From Deltaproteobacteria bacterium (GTDB lineage: Bacteria > Desulfobacterota > Desulfobacteria > Desulfobacterales > JAFDFH01), in contig JAFDFH010000003.1 of the NCBI GenBank assembly GCA_019309945.1, positions 1 to 30,926 of the forward strand: a stretch of DNA of 30,926 nt. Direction: 5' to 3'. The notes beneath the pieces were generated by a model, which saw nothing but the letters and a program-made list of their open reading frames with translations, did no database searches and was not told the DNA's origin. Positions 16,243 through 25,060 of this stretch are shown here, piece after piece. Position 1 is the first letter of the stretch, and every line of letters starts with the position of its first letter. The position numbers and the translations under genes are program-made.

Positions 16243-17391
16243 ATGAAAAAAAATCCACAAACAAATTTTCAAATCATCGATACCCTATCCGGGCTTGAAG
16301 AAATAACGGTTCGTCTTGAAAAGGAAAAAACCATTGCCGTTGATATTGAAGCGGACTCGATGTACCATTTTAAGGAAAAGATCTGCCTGATCCAGATAGC
16401 GTCAAAACGGATGTGTGTCGTGATCGATCCTTTAAAGGTTAAAGATCTGTCCCCCCTTAAGCCTTTTTTCTCAAGGCCTGATATTCAAAAAATTTTTCAC
16501 GGTTCTGATTACGATGTGCGGTCTCTGTATAGAGATTTTAACATTGAGATTAACAACCTGTTTGACACTGAACTGGCATGCAGGTTTCTGGGAATGGAGG
16601 AAACCGGTCTGGGAGCTGTTCTGCAGAAACGGTTCAATCTGCGTCTCGATAAAAAATATCAGAAAAAAGACTGGTCCAAACGGCCCCTGGCGGAGAATAT
16701 GATCGAATACGCTGCAAGAGATGTGATTTATCTGGTCATGCTTGCAGAAATTCTCGGCAATGCGCTTAGAAAGGAAGGGCGTCTGTTTTGGGTACGAGAA
16801 GAGTGTGAGCATTTATGCCGTGTGAGGCCGGCTTCGCCGGATAGGAGCCCGTTGTTTCTCAAAGTAAAGGGTGCGGGGAAACTAGAACCCAGAGGTCTTG
16901 CGGTCCTTGAATCGCTAATTCAGTTCAGGAAAAGCATTGCGAAAGAAAAGGATAGACCCCTGTTTAAAGTCATCCGGAATGAATCACTGATAAAAATTAC
17001 AAGGGCAAAGCCGACAACCTTAACGTGTTTAATTGCTTTAAATGCTTTAAGTAAAACCCAGATCGATATGTATGGCAATGCGTTGGTAAATATTGTAAAA
17101 AAAGCTTTGAAAGTACCTGAACGTGATCTTCCGGTTTACCCGCGCAAGAAGGCACCGGTCTTACAACCTGCCATACACAAACGGATGAAGGCCTTGAGAA
17201 ACTGGCGCGATGCCTGGGCGGCAGAGCTTGAAATCGATCCTGCCGTCCTTTTCAACAAAGCGCTTTTAACCGCAATCGCCATTCAAAATCCTGTTCATAA
17301 AAAGGATCTTGAAGCGATGCAAGAAATGAAAAACTGGCAGAAAAAAGAGTTCGGCCAGGAAATTATAGCGATTTTAAGGAAGGTATGTTAG
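16243..17391 (+). CDS. rnd: Ribonuclease D
   Basis: 382 aa, typical for RNase D, a 3'-5' exonuclease acting on tRNA precursors and other structured RNA. The DEDDy exonuclease motifs are intact: 'AVDIEADS' (Asp, Glu), 'FHGSDYDVRSLYRD' (Asp) and 'YAARDVIYL' (Tyr, Asp). An HRDC domain follows ('LFKVIRNESLIKITRAKP') and a second weaker HRDC-like helical segment ends the protein ('LRNWRDAWAAELEIDPAVLF'). I chose the ATG at 16243; a TTG at 16237 is in frame. No strong ribosome-binding site is visible. The upstream region is occupied by a MITE-like element. Confidence 0.93.
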   Translation: MKKNPQTNFQIIDTLSGLEEITVRLEKEKTIAVDIEADSMYHFKEKICLIQIASKRMCVVIDPLKVKDLSPLKPFFSRPDIQKIFHGSDYDVRSLYRDFNIEINNLFDTELACRFLGMEETGLGAVLQKRFNLRLDKKYQKKDWSKRPLAENMIEYAARDVIYLVMLAEILGNALRKEGRLFWVREECEHLCRVRPASPDRSPLFLKVKGAGKLEPRGLAVLESLIQFRKSIAKEKDRPLFKVIRNESLIKITRAKPTTLTCLIALNALSKTQIDMYGNALVNIVKKALKVPERDLPVYPRKKAPVLQPAIHKRMKALRNWRDAWAAELEIDPAVLFNKALLTAIAIQNPVHKKDLEAMQEMKNWQKKEFGQEIIAILRKVC

Positions 17392-17450
17392 GGTGATGTC
17401 CCCAAAATATTTAGAGTACCAAGATTTGCTCAAAAAGGGGCAGTATGTTG

Positions 17451-17481
17451 AAGCTTCGCCTTCCTTGAACTTGGAAAAACC
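17451..17481 (+). repeat. Short remnant related to the 13603-13777 element
   Basis: These bases (ending TTCGCCTTCCTTGAACTTGG and on) closely resemble 13726-13756 (TTCGCCTTCCTTGACCTTGA and on), about 26 of 31 by eye. No terminal repeats remain here. It sits in the 175-base gap between rnd and the kinase gene, which otherwise holds nothing I can name. Confidence 0.4.
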
Positions 17482-17566
17482 GGGCACGAAGTAGTCTAAT
17501 ACAGGAGCGATGATGAAGAACGTCAGATCAAATCGTGCAACGCTTTAACAATTGGAGTATTTTCTG

Positions 17567-19555
17567 ATGGCCAAAAAAGCAACTTATGAAGAATTGAAAC
17601 AAAAGGTCAAGGAATTAAAAAAAGAGGCCCTCTACCGTAAAAGGGCGGAGCAAGCGTTACAGGAGAGCGAAGAAAAGTATAAGGAGTTAGCAAATTCATT
17701 ACCGCAAATTGTTTTCGAGATGGATAAAAAAGGAAACCTTACATTCGCAAACCATAATGCATTTGAACTTTTTGGCTACCGTCAAAATAATTTTAATACC
17801 GGTTTGAATGCCCTTGAAATGTTAATTCCTCAGGATCGGGAGAGCGCTTTGGAAAACATGCAAAGGGTATTGAACGGGGCCGTCTTAAGTGGGGTTGAAT
17901 ACACTGCGCTAAGAAAAGACGGTAGTACATTTCCTGTTACCATACACTCTAATCCTATTATCCGCGAAAATAAGCCCGTGGGCTTGCGCGGGATTATGAT
18001 AGATCTCAGTGAACAGAAGCGTTCCGAGGAGTCCTTGCGGGAGAGTGAATTTAGATTCCGGAGTCTGTTTGATTTGTCTCCGCAAGCAATTGCCCTTACA
18101 GAACTGGAATCGGGTACTTTAATCAATGTCAATGCTAAGTTTTGTGAGATTACTAAATACAGCATGGAAGAACTTATCGGTCGCTCTACAGCCGAAATGG
18201 GGTTTTACTCTAAAAGTGATAGGGGCCATTTTATTAAGGAACTGCAAACAAATGGTGAAGTTCGTGGATTAGAGATGGATTTTAGGGCCAAGGATGATTT
18301 GGTTGTCAAAGCGTTGATGTTTGCAAGACCTGTCAATATTGCAGGCAAATCTTGTATTATAACGGTATTTCTTGACTTGACGGAACAAAAATTCCTCGAA
18401 TCCCAACTGCGACAAGCCCACCGGATGGAGGCCATCGGCACTTTGGCCGGCGGTATTGCCCATGATTTTAACAACATCCTTTTTCCGATCGTCGGCTTTA
18501 CGGAGATTGCCATGGATGATTTACCTGAAGACAGCACAGCTAGAAAAAGCCTAAATCAGGTTATCAAAAACGCCATGCGGGCCAAAGACCTGGTTCTGCA
18601 AATTCTCACCTTCAGCCGGCAACACGATTATGAGCTAAAACCGTTGAAAGTTCAATTAGTGGTGAAGGAAGCGCTAAGCCTGATTCGGTCTTCGCTGCCG
18701 GCGACGATTGAAATACGTCAAAAAATAGATAAACACTGTGGTACGGTTATGGCCGATCCCACCCAGATCCATCAGATCATCATGAATCTGTGTACCAACG
18801 CCTATCATGCCATGGCTGAAACCGGGGGCACCCTGGAGGTGATTCTTAGTGAAGTGGAGTTAACAGCGGATGGTTTGACGGGTTTGGATATGGATCCCGG
18901 GGCGTATCTTTGTTTGAAAATGGGTGATACCGGGCATGGTATGGATCAAGCGGTTGTGGAGCGTATTTTTGAACCCTATTTTACCACCAAGGAAAAAGGT
19001 AAGGGCACCGGGTTGGGTCTTGCGGTGGTGCATGGCATTGTCAAAAGCTATGGTGGCGATATCCGGGTATCCAGTGAGCCGGATAAAGGGGCTGTTTTTA
19101 CTATTTATTTGCCGCTGATAAAAGAAGTCTTTGATACATCTGAAACTGTAACCGATGAGAAGTTGCCCACCGGCCATGAACAAATCCTCCTGGTGGATGA
19201 TGAAAAACAGATCGTTTTCATGGAAAAACAGATCCTGGAGTATCTCGGGTATCAGGTTACCGCCCGAACCTGCAGCATAGAGGCTTTAGCGACATTCCGC
19301 GAACAGCCGCTAAAATACGATCTCGTTATTACGGACATGATCATGCCGAACATGACCGGAGACAAACTGTCCGTGGAACTGATGAATATCCGGCCGGATA
19401 TTCCGGTTATTCTTTGCACGGGATTTAGTGAAAAGATGCCCAAGGAAAGAGCCAATGCCATGGGTATTCATGGTTTTCTGATGAAGCCGATGGCGCTGTA
19501 TGATCTTGCGAAGACAGTCCGTGATGTGTTGGATAACCAGAATAAAAACCAATAA
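17567..19555 (+). CDS. Hybrid PAS sensor histidine kinase with receiver domain
   Basis: 662 aa, no membrane segment, so probably a cytoplasmic sensor. An N-terminal coiled coil ('TYEELKQKVKELKKEA') precedes two PAS domains (about residues 40-150 and 165-280). The HisKA box is 'IGTLAGGIAHDFNNIL' with phospho-acceptor His299. The HATPase has N box 'IIMNLCTNAYHAM', G1 'GDTGHGMD' and G2 'GKGTGLGLAVVHGIV'. The C-terminal REC domain has acidic residues in 'ILLVDDEKQ', phospho-acceptor Asp590 in 'LVITDMIMPN', and Lys in 'FLMKPM'. ATG 17567 is preferred to TTG 17552 because GGAG lies 9 bases before it. No DNA-binding output domain is present, so a phosphorelay partner elsewhere is expected. Signal unknown. 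Confidence 0.93.
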   Translation: MAKKATYEELKQKVKELKKEALYRKRAEQALQESEEKYKELANSLPQIVFEMDKKGNLTFANHNAFELFGYRQNNFNTGLNALEMLIPQDRESALENMQRVLNGAVLSGVEYTALRKDGSTFPVTIHSNPIIRENKPVGLRGIMIDLSEQKRSEESLRESEFRFRSLFDLSPQAIALTELESGTLINVNAKFCEITKYSMEELIGRSTAEMGFYSKSDRGHFIKELQTNGEVRGLEMDFRAKDDLVVKALMFARPVNIAGKSCIITVFLDLTEQKFLESQLRQAHRMEAIGTLAGGIAHDFNNILFPIVGFTEIAMDDLPEDSTARKSLNQVIKNAMRAKDLVLQILTFSRQHDYELKPLKVQLVVKEALSLIRSSLPATIEIRQKIDKHCGTVMADPTQIHQIIMNLCTNAYHAMAETGGTLEVILSEVELTADGLTGLDMDPGAYLCLKMGDTGHGMDQAVVERIFEPYFTTKEKGKGTGLGLAVVHGIVKSYGGDIRVSSEPDKGAVFTIYLPLIKEVFDTSETVTDEKLPTGHEQILLVDDEKQIVFMEKQILEYLGYQVTARTCSIEALATFREQPLKYDLVITDMIMPNMTGDKLSVELMNIRPDIPVILCTGFSEKMPKERANAMGIHGFLMKPMALYDLAKTVRDVLDNQNKNQ

Positions 19556-19568
19556 AAAGGTGTTTTAA

Positions 19569-19760
19569 ATGTCTTCCCTTGATGAACAGATTCTCAGAGC
19601 AGCCAAGGAAATCGTCGTTAAATTCATCGAGACCGGAAGGATTTCTCCGACTGGTTTCCATGAGACCTTCAAAAGTATTTACCGTACTGTTGAAACAGCG
19701 GTGAAGGGACTTGAAAAGGCACCGGAGCAAGAAGCCGAAGTGGGGGAAAACGAGGACTAA
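19569..19760 (+). CDS. Small acidic protein downstream of the kinase
   Basis: 63 aa, 13 bases after the kinase stop, with AAAGGTG 8 bases before the ATG. 'DEQILRAAKEIVVKFIETGR' followed by 'ISPTGFHETFKSIYRTVETAV' is two amphipathic helices around a Ser-Pro-Thr turn; the tail is acidic (EQEAEVGENED). The layout resembles short regulators of the MucR/Ros or ParD type without the DNA-binding end, but no family can be claimed. Operon placement suggests a role with the kinase. Its last four bases overlap the convergent EamA gene. Confidence 0.6.
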   Translation: MSSLDEQILRAAKEIVVKFIETGRISPTGFHETFKSIYRTVETAVKGLEKAPEQEAEVGENED

Positions 19761-20665
19761 AATTCCTGGGGTACCGTTTGTAGTTCAGGGCGATTGGTTA
19801 GATAAACAGCACATAATACCAGTAAACCACCTCCAGCCTGTATTAGCGTGAGCTTTTCACCCAGCAGAACCCACGCTCCAGCGGCTGTTACCAGCGGAAT
19901 ACCGTTTATAAAGATTGCCGCACGGAAAGCCGGTATCTGTGTAAGCGCATGATTGTAACATAAGAAAGCCGCAATGGTAGCAAACAGCGTCAGATAGACA
20001 AGTGCTCCTATAGAATTTGTACTGATTGCCGCCCATTGTATCTCCGGCAGTTCCCATATAAAAGCGGGCGCGTAAAATAAGGCGCCGTAAACGACTTGCA
20101 TCCCGGTGATTTCGATTGTCGAGTAGTTCTTGCCCAGATCCCGGGCACAGACGATGTAGAGGGATGCTGAAATGACTGCTCCGAATATGAGGAGGTCTCC
20201 AAGAAGGGGACCACCCAGGTCCCACTCGAATTGTGGATCTCCTGCGACCAACACGCTAATCCCCCCAATAGATATCAAGGTACCGAAAAGTTTAGCCGGA
20301 CTGATGCGTTCACCAAGTAATAGGGATGCTGCAAACAGTACGACGACAGGTATGGTGGCGATAATCAGGGCTGCTTTGGGTGCCGACGTATGTTGCAGAC
20401 CGATGGTTTCAAAGATGAAATAGAGACCCGGCTCAAACAAGGCGACGAGAAACAGTTTAAAATGATCTTTGCGGGTAAAGGAAAGCCGGTCGCGGTGAAT
20501 TAGCCATGGAAGAAGCAGACAAGCGGCAATCGAAAATCGTAAAAAAATGAGCGTAAAGGTGGGGATGCTTTGAAGTGCTATCTTGGTGGCCACAAAGGAG
20601 AGTCCCCAGAAAAGCATTGCCCCGGTTAATATCAGATATGTAGAAAATTGATTATTGTGTTTCAA
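19757..20665 (-). CDS. EamA/DMT-family transporter
   Basis: 302 aa, inner membrane, about ten hydrophobic segments in two EamA repeats: 'GAMLFWGLSFVATKIALQSI' in the first half, and 'LLGDLLIFGAVISASLYIV' to 'LLGEKLTLIQAGGGLLVLCA' in the second. Such proteins export or exchange small metabolites, often amino acids; the substrate is not predictable. The start is TTG at 20665, supported by GAGG 7 bases upstream. The only nearby ATG is out of frame. Convergent with the kinase operon, overlapping it by 4 bases. Confidence 0.88.
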   Translation of the reverse strand: MKHNNQFSTYLILTGAMLFWGLSFVATKIALQSIPTFTLIFLRFSIAACLLLPWLIHRDRLSFTRKDHFKLFLVALFEPGLYFIFETIGLQHTSAPKAALIIATIPVVVLFAASLLLGERISPAKLFGTLISIGGISVLVAGDPQFEWDLGGPLLGDLLIFGAVISASLYIVCARDLGKNYSTIEITGMQVVYGALFYAPAFIWELPEIQWAAISTNSIGALVYLTLFATIAAFLCYNHALTQIPAFRAAIFINGIPLVTAAGAWVLLGEKLTLIQAGGGLLVLCAVYLTNRPELQTVPQEF

Positions 20666-20965
20666 GTTTGAACCTCATTTATCGATTACTAAAGGCAAGT
20701 TGAGATATCCGTACAAAATGTTGAATTTCTGTATTCAAATATGATACTTGCAGGCTGAACGTCTGTTACAACAAAGAATATGCGGAGCACCGCTAATTTG
20801 AAAAAAATTCTTTATCATATTCGGATGACAGATGTATATATATATTTTGAGATCTTTGGCTTTAGAGACTCTCACGACTAATGAACGCGTGATGAACAGG
20901 ATAAATAGTTTATCATCATCATAAAGACGGAAAACTTACCCAGCGAAAAGAAGGAGATGACAATC
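20666..20965. other. Divergent intergenic region between EamA and the PLP enzyme
   Basis: 300 bases, AT-rich, must hold the promoters of two divergent genes. No clean -35/-10 pair could be singled out. The only secure site is AAGGAG at 20951-20956 for the plus-strand gene. TTTATCATCATCAT near 20910 and GATGAACAGGATAAA just before it form a loose inverted pair that could be an operator, but evidence is thin. Confidence 0.35.
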
Positions 20966-22129
20966 ATGGCCAAACATATCAAACACATTGCCACTAAATT
21001 GATTCACGCCGGTGAGCCCGAACCGCTTATTCACGGGGCCGTCAGTATGCCGATTTTTCAATCTTCTACGTTTGAATACACGGGACAAGGCCGTTACCAT
21101 GATCTCAGATATATTCGCCTGAACAACACACCAAACCACATCGCCCTCCATCAAAAGCTGGCCTCCATTGAAAATGCCGAGGCCGCGCTGGTAACGGCCA
21201 GCGGTATGGGTGCCATTTCAACCACCCTCCTCACCCTTCTTGCTCCCGGTGATCATTTTTTGGCCCAGGCGTGTTTATACGGCGGTACCCATGATTTCAT
21301 TACTAAAGATTTTGCCGCCCTCGGGATTTCATTTGATTTTATCGATGGTGAAGATCCGGGTTCTTGGGAGGGCAAGGTGCGATCCAATACGAAAGCTATT
21401 TTTGTCGAAACCATGACCAATCCTTTATTACAGGTGGCGGACCTCAAGGCCGTGGTTGAATTTGCCAGAGGCCATGATCTCGTTTCGATGATCGACAATA
21501 CCTTTGCAAGTCCGATAAATTTTCGGCCGGCGGAATGGGGTTTTGACCTTTCCTTACATAGTTGCACGAAATACCTCAATGGGCATTCAGATATTGTGGC
21601 CGGGGCGGTCATTGGACGTGCGGACTTGATCGAAAGGATCACCCACAAGCTCAATCATCTTGGGGCTTCCCTAGATCCCCATGCCTGTTTTCTGCTTCAC
21701 CGCGGCATAAAAACCCTTGGCGTAAGGATGCAATGTCAGAGCGAGAGCGCCCTGAACCTATCGAAATATTTAGAAAATCACCGAACAATTGAAAAAGTGA
21801 ATTATCCGGGCCTTGAAAGCCACCCCGGGTATCTGCGCGCCTGTGAATTATTTGACGGGTTCAGCGGTATGCTGAGTTTTGAAGTGAAGGGCGGGATGGA
21901 AGCCGCTGAAAGTTTTATCCGCAACACGACCCTGCCGGTCGTTGCACCGAGCCTGGGTGGAGTCGAAACCCTCATTACGCGGCCCGCCACAACGTCTCAT
22001 TCCGGCATGCCCCCGGATGAGCGGCGGGCCCTGGGAATTTCCGACAGTTTAATCCGTGTATCGGTGGGTATTGAAGCAACGGAAGACCTTATTGAAGATT
22101 TTGATCAAGCGTTAAAAATGTTGCCTTAA
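20966..22129 (+). CDS. Trans-sulfuration PLP enzyme, cystathionine gamma-synthase/lyase type
   Basis: 387 aa, cytoplasmic, Cys/Met-metabolism PLP family. The cofactor lysine is Lys202 in 'SLHSCTKYLNGHSD', the PLP-stacking Tyr is in 'ACLYGGTHDF', and the Asp is in 'MIDNTFASP'. 'PSLGGVETLI' has the Gly-Gly-Val-Glu form of cystathionine gamma-synthase and gamma-lyase, unlike the Gly-Asp-Ala of methionine gamma-lyase and O-acetylhomoserine sulfhydrylase, and Gly replaces the MGL-specific Cys after 'LYG'. Synthase and lyase cannot be told apart here. ATG 20966 was chosen since AAGGAG precedes it by 9 bases and abuts the earlier ATG at 20957. Confidence 0.88.
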   Translation: MAKHIKHIATKLIHAGEPEPLIHGAVSMPIFQSSTFEYTGQGRYHDLRYIRLNNTPNHIALHQKLASIENAEAALVTASGMGAISTTLLTLLAPGDHFLAQACLYGGTHDFITKDFAALGISFDFIDGEDPGSWEGKVRSNTKAIFVETMTNPLLQVADLKAVVEFARGHDLVSMIDNTFASPINFRPAEWGFDLSLHSCTKYLNGHSDIVAGAVIGRADLIERITHKLNHLGASLDPHACFLLHRGIKTLGVRMQCQSESALNLSKYLENHRTIEKVNYPGLESHPGYLRACELFDGFSGMLSFEVKGGMEAAESFIRNTTLPVVAPSLGGVETLITRPATTSHSGMPPDERRALGISDSLIRVSVGIEATEDLIEDFDQALKMLP

Positions 22130-22139
22130 TTATTTCTTT

Positions 22140-23159
22140 TTAGACGTTGAAGCGGAAATTAATAATGTCTCCATCCTGAACTTCGTAGACTTTAGCTTCA
22201 ACTCTGACGGTACCCTTCTTTTTTGCTGCTTTTTCGGTGCCGGCTTCCATCAGGTCTGCATATGAAAGCACTTCTGCACGGATGAACCCCCTTTGCATGT
22301 CTGAATGAATCACCCCTGCCGCTTCGATGGCTTCGGTTCCTTTTTTTATGGTCCATGCCCTGACTTCGTCGTGGCCAACCGTGAAAAAGGAGATAAGGCC
22401 GAGACAATCATATGAACGTTTGATGACTCTATCCATGACAGATTCGGATATATTAAATGCGGCCAGGAAATCCGTTGCCTCTTCATCGGACATCTGCGCC
22501 AGTTCATGTTCGAGCCGGCCCCTTACAACCATGCAATCTTCGTCAGCCATCAGTTCATGGGCACCGGGTAAACTGTCATCATCGTCATCGTTATTCATTA
22601 GGACAAGCACCGGTTTGGCCGAAAGAAACGCATAGCCTTTCAAAACCGGGGCGCAGGCAAGACCCGGAAATTTTCTCAGGGGGTTTTCGTTTTCAAATGC
22701 TTCCAGGCATTCCTTTAGCAGGGATAGTTCTTCCTGATTTGTTTTTTGACCTCTTCTTCGGTCGAGTGCCCGACGTTCCAATCGCTTTTCCGTGACTACA
22801 AGATCAGAGAAGATAAACTCCTGATCGAGTCTGCGAAAATCTTCATAAGGAGTTGGTGCTTCAATGCTGTATCCGGTGAAATTCTTCACAACATGGATCA
22901 ACGCATCGCAATCTCTGACTTGTATCCATACATTTTCTTTTTGTTTATCCTTTATCCCGGGAAGAAAATATTCCACCTGAGCGTAGATGGTTTTTGCGGG
23001 CTGATACATCTCACTGAGAACATCCACGCGTTTATCAGATACTGGTATGGTTCCAATACGGGCTTCCTCCTTATGTCCGGTATCTGTAAAATGTTTGGTC
23101 AAGACTTCAAATATCGTTGTTTTGCCTGAACCGGGAAGGCCCACAATTCCGAGTTTCAT
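22140..23159 (-). CDS. Divergent YchF/Obg-like P-loop NTPase with TGS-like C-terminus
   Basis: 339 aa (YchF is about 363). The P-loop is GLPGSGKT at residues 7-14. 'CDALIHVVKNF' matches YchF's D-A-x-x-H-V-V-R segment. A long helical insertion follows ('LVVTEKRLERRALDRR'), then 'KPVLVLMNNDDDDD' where YchF has N-x-x-E, and a C-terminal TGS-like domain ('AWTIKKGTEAIEAAGVIHSD' and on, ending 'VQDGDIINFRFNV'). The switch II D-x-x-G motif is absent: the stretch reads 'VEYFLPGIKDKQKENVW'. It is therefore a divergent paralogue that may bind nucleotide differently. AGGAGA lies 9 bases before the ATG. Convergent with the PLP enzyme, 10 bases apart. Confidence 0.85.
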   Translation of the reverse strand: MKLGIVGLPGSGKTTIFEVLTKHFTDTGHKEEARIGTIPVSDKRVDVLSEMYQPAKTIYAQVEYFLPGIKDKQKENVWIQVRDCDALIHVVKNFTGYSIEAPTPYEDFRRLDQEFIFSDLVVTEKRLERRALDRRRGQKTNQEELSLLKECLEAFENENPLRKFPGLACAPVLKGYAFLSAKPVLVLMNNDDDDDSLPGAHELMADEDCMVVRGRLEHELAQMSDEEATDFLAAFNISESVMDRVIKRSYDCLGLISFFTVGHDEVRAWTIKKGTEAIEAAGVIHSDMQRGFIRAEVLSYADLMEAGTEKAAKKKGTVRVEAKVYEVQDGDIINFRFNV

Positions 23160-23320
23160 TGTTTAGCTTCTCCTGTTGTTATCAAGGTTTACATGTTTAT
23201 TGTCTACCAGTCATCCGCAAACGGAGGATTATCGGGCAATGGTATACGGCATAGGGAATATAGAGAAAGCCAGGTTCGAGTGTCAAGTAGAATAGAAAAG
23301 CTTTTGCAAAACAACTGCGG

Positions 23321-23632
23321 AACCGTTCACGGCGTGAAACTTGAAATTGGAAAGTAGAAATTGGGGAGGGATGAAACGAGTTTAGGAGTTGGATGTCTAC
23401 AAACTGGTAGAAGCGTTAGCAGATATGGTCTGGCACGACTTTGATAAGTGGAACAAAATCATGGTTGCGAAAACTCATCAGAAGAAAAATTTTATCTGAA
23501 TCAAATATGACAGAATAAAAGGCAATCGTTGAAAAACTCGGCCCCCAATTGAATGCATTCATCAACAGTACAGAAGCATGAAGGCCAAATTTCCAATTTC
23601 TATTTTCCAATTTCAACATTCCGTGAACGGTT
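23321..23632. repeat. Inverted-repeat element flanking a decayed four-helix-bundle gene
   Basis: The left arm 23321-23364 begins AACCGTTCACGG and continues TTGAAATTGGAAAGTAGAAA. The right arm, read backwards from 23632, begins AACCGTTCACGG and continues TTGAAATTGGAAAATAGAAA. The arms match over about 40 bases apart from a 4-base insertion. They bracket a pseudogene. The remaining parts of the 23160-23771 gap hold no gene. Confidence 0.75.
23371..23581 (+). pseudogene. Remnant of a four-helix-bundle (23S rRNA IVS-type) protein gene
   Basis: Frame 1 reads MKRV, a stop (TAG 23383-23385), then 'ELDVYKLVEALADMVWHDFD' and KWN, ending at TGA 23499. This matches the N-terminal pattern (E-L-x-V-Y/W-K-L-A-E-x-L-A-D) of the IVS-type four-helix-bundle family. 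In another frame, 23522-23581 reads 'AIVEKLGPQLNAFINSTEA', which matches the family's C-terminal L-x-x-x-L-N-A-Y-I-x-S. The middle (about 50 residues) is missing and the frame is shifted, so the gene is dead. Intact members are about 120 aa and occur as inserts in 23S rRNA genes or as free-standing genes. Confidence 0.65.
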
Positions 23633-23771
23633 ACAAAATTAACAAAAAAAAGGTAACGCTGAACCTGTGAACGCCCTGTGGAGGTTTAGGCCTTGACACA
23701 GGGTCAACTTTTGGTCATATTTTAAGTTCAAATTTTAGATCACCTGCAACTTTTCCGGTTTAGGGTTTCAG

Positions 23772-25058
23772 ATGCTATTTCCTGAAAACGATAAACAAAG
23801 CCACATCGTATCTAAGAATTGCACCCGACGAGAATTCTTCCAAAGGGCATCGCGATACGGAATGATTTTGGGAAGCGCCGGTGTTACGCTGTCAGCTCCG
23901 TTATGGCTCAGGCAGTTGGTTGGCCCTGGGATTGCCGGTCAAATCCCTGCTCACACTTTAAATAATCTTCTGCAGGAGGCACCTGTCGCCCGCTATTGGA
24001 TTTCAACCCACTCTCCCGGCGTTCAATGTCGGTCGTGTCACAGTGTCAAAGACAATATTGAGAATATCGATCATGATCATGGCGAAGTCATCATAAAATG
24101 TTTATTGTGTGCGCAGGAATGTATCATTAAGGAAGGTGAACGAGGGGTGTGCCGGACGAGAGTAAATGTGGACGGCAAGCTCCGAAGTCTTGTGTATGGG
24201 CGTCCGATTTCCGTGCATGTGGATCCCATCGAAAAAAAACCTTTGTACCACTTTCGACCCGGATCGGCAGCATTTTCGATGGCAACTGCCGGTTGTCCGC
24301 TGAAGTGTAAATTTTGCCAGAATTGGGAGATATCGCAGGCCCGGCCGGAAGACTTTCAGACGCAATTTATTCCCCCGGAAACAATTGTTCAGGCAACCGA
24401 ACGACGCAGCGCTTCTGTGATTGCCTTCACGTACAATGAACCAACGGTTTTTACAGAGTATTTAACGGACATCGCCCGAATTGCCCGGAAACAAAATGTT
24501 TATAGTGTTCTGATCAGTTGCGGGTTCATGAACAAAGAACCCCTTGATGAAATGTGCGATGTTTTAGATGCCATCAAGATTGACCTGAAGGGGTTCAGCA
24601 AAGATTTTTACCGTCGTGTTTGCGATGCGGAACTGGAACCGGTCCTGCGCAGCATCCAGCAGGTCGCGCGAAGGGGCGTTCATCTGGAAATTGTAAACCT
24701 GGTTGTTCCGACCTTAAACGATTCCAAACACATGTTGACCGAGTTGGCCAAATGGGTCCTGGGGGAAGTCGGTCCGGACGTGCCCATACATTTTACCCGT
24801 TTCCATCCGGATTACCAGATGCTGAATCTCCCACCCACACCGATCGCAACACTGGAACAGGCCTATGAGATTGCCAAAGCCGAAGGGATCCACTACCCTT
24901 ACGTTGGAAATGTTCCGGGGCACCGGTGGAACAATACTTACTGCCCGGTTTGTGGAAAGGTGGTCATAGCCAGAACCGGATTTTTTATTACGGCCAAACA
25001 TCTGCGCCATGGCCGTTGCGAATATTGCAATGCGACCATTGCAGGGGTCTGGGATTGA
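23772..25058 (+). CDS. amrS: AmmeMemoRadiSam system radical SAM protein, with Tat-like N-terminus
   Basis: 428 aa. The radical SAM cluster motif is 'TAGCPLKCKFCQNWEISQ' (Cys175, 179, 182), preceded by 'CLLCAQECIIKEGERGVC' (Cys110, 113, 117, 127) and followed by a C-terminal zinc-ribbon ('CPVCGKVVIARTGF', 'GRCEYCNATIAGVWD'). This order is diagnostic of the AmmeMemoRadiSam radical SAM family. Two additions are unusual. Residues 18-42 read TRREFF, then a hydrophobic stretch ('YGMILGSAGVTLSAPLW'), a twin-arginine-type signal. A CXXCH motif (CRSCH, 86-90) sits in an insert before the first Cys block. The reaction of this family is not established. The next gene starts 2 bases after the stop. Confidence 0.92.
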   Translation: MLFPENDKQSHIVSKNCTRREFFQRASRYGMILGSAGVTLSAPLWLRQLVGPGIAGQIPAHTLNNLLQEAPVARYWISTHSPGVQCRSCHSVKDNIENIDHDHGEVIIKCLLCAQECIIKEGERGVCRTRVNVDGKLRSLVYGRPISVHVDPIEKKPLYHFRPGSAAFSMATAGCPLKCKFCQNWEISQARPEDFQTQFIPPETIVQATERRSASVIAFTYNEPTVFTEYLTDIARIARKQNVYSVLISCGFMNKEPLDEMCDVLDAIKIDLKGFSKDFYRRVCDAELEPVLRSIQQVARRGVHLEIVNLVVPTLNDSKHMLTELAKWVLGEVGPDVPIHFTRFHPDYQMLNLPPTPIATLEQAYEIAKAEGIHYPYVGNVPGHRWNNTYCPVCGKVVIARTGFFITAKHLRHGRCEYCNATIAGVWD

Positions 25059-25060
25059 AT

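Noticed and set aside
23416..23619. 67-codon minus-strand frame in the 23.4 kb gap
   Set aside because: Antisense to the four-helix-bundle remnant and reads through the inverted arm.
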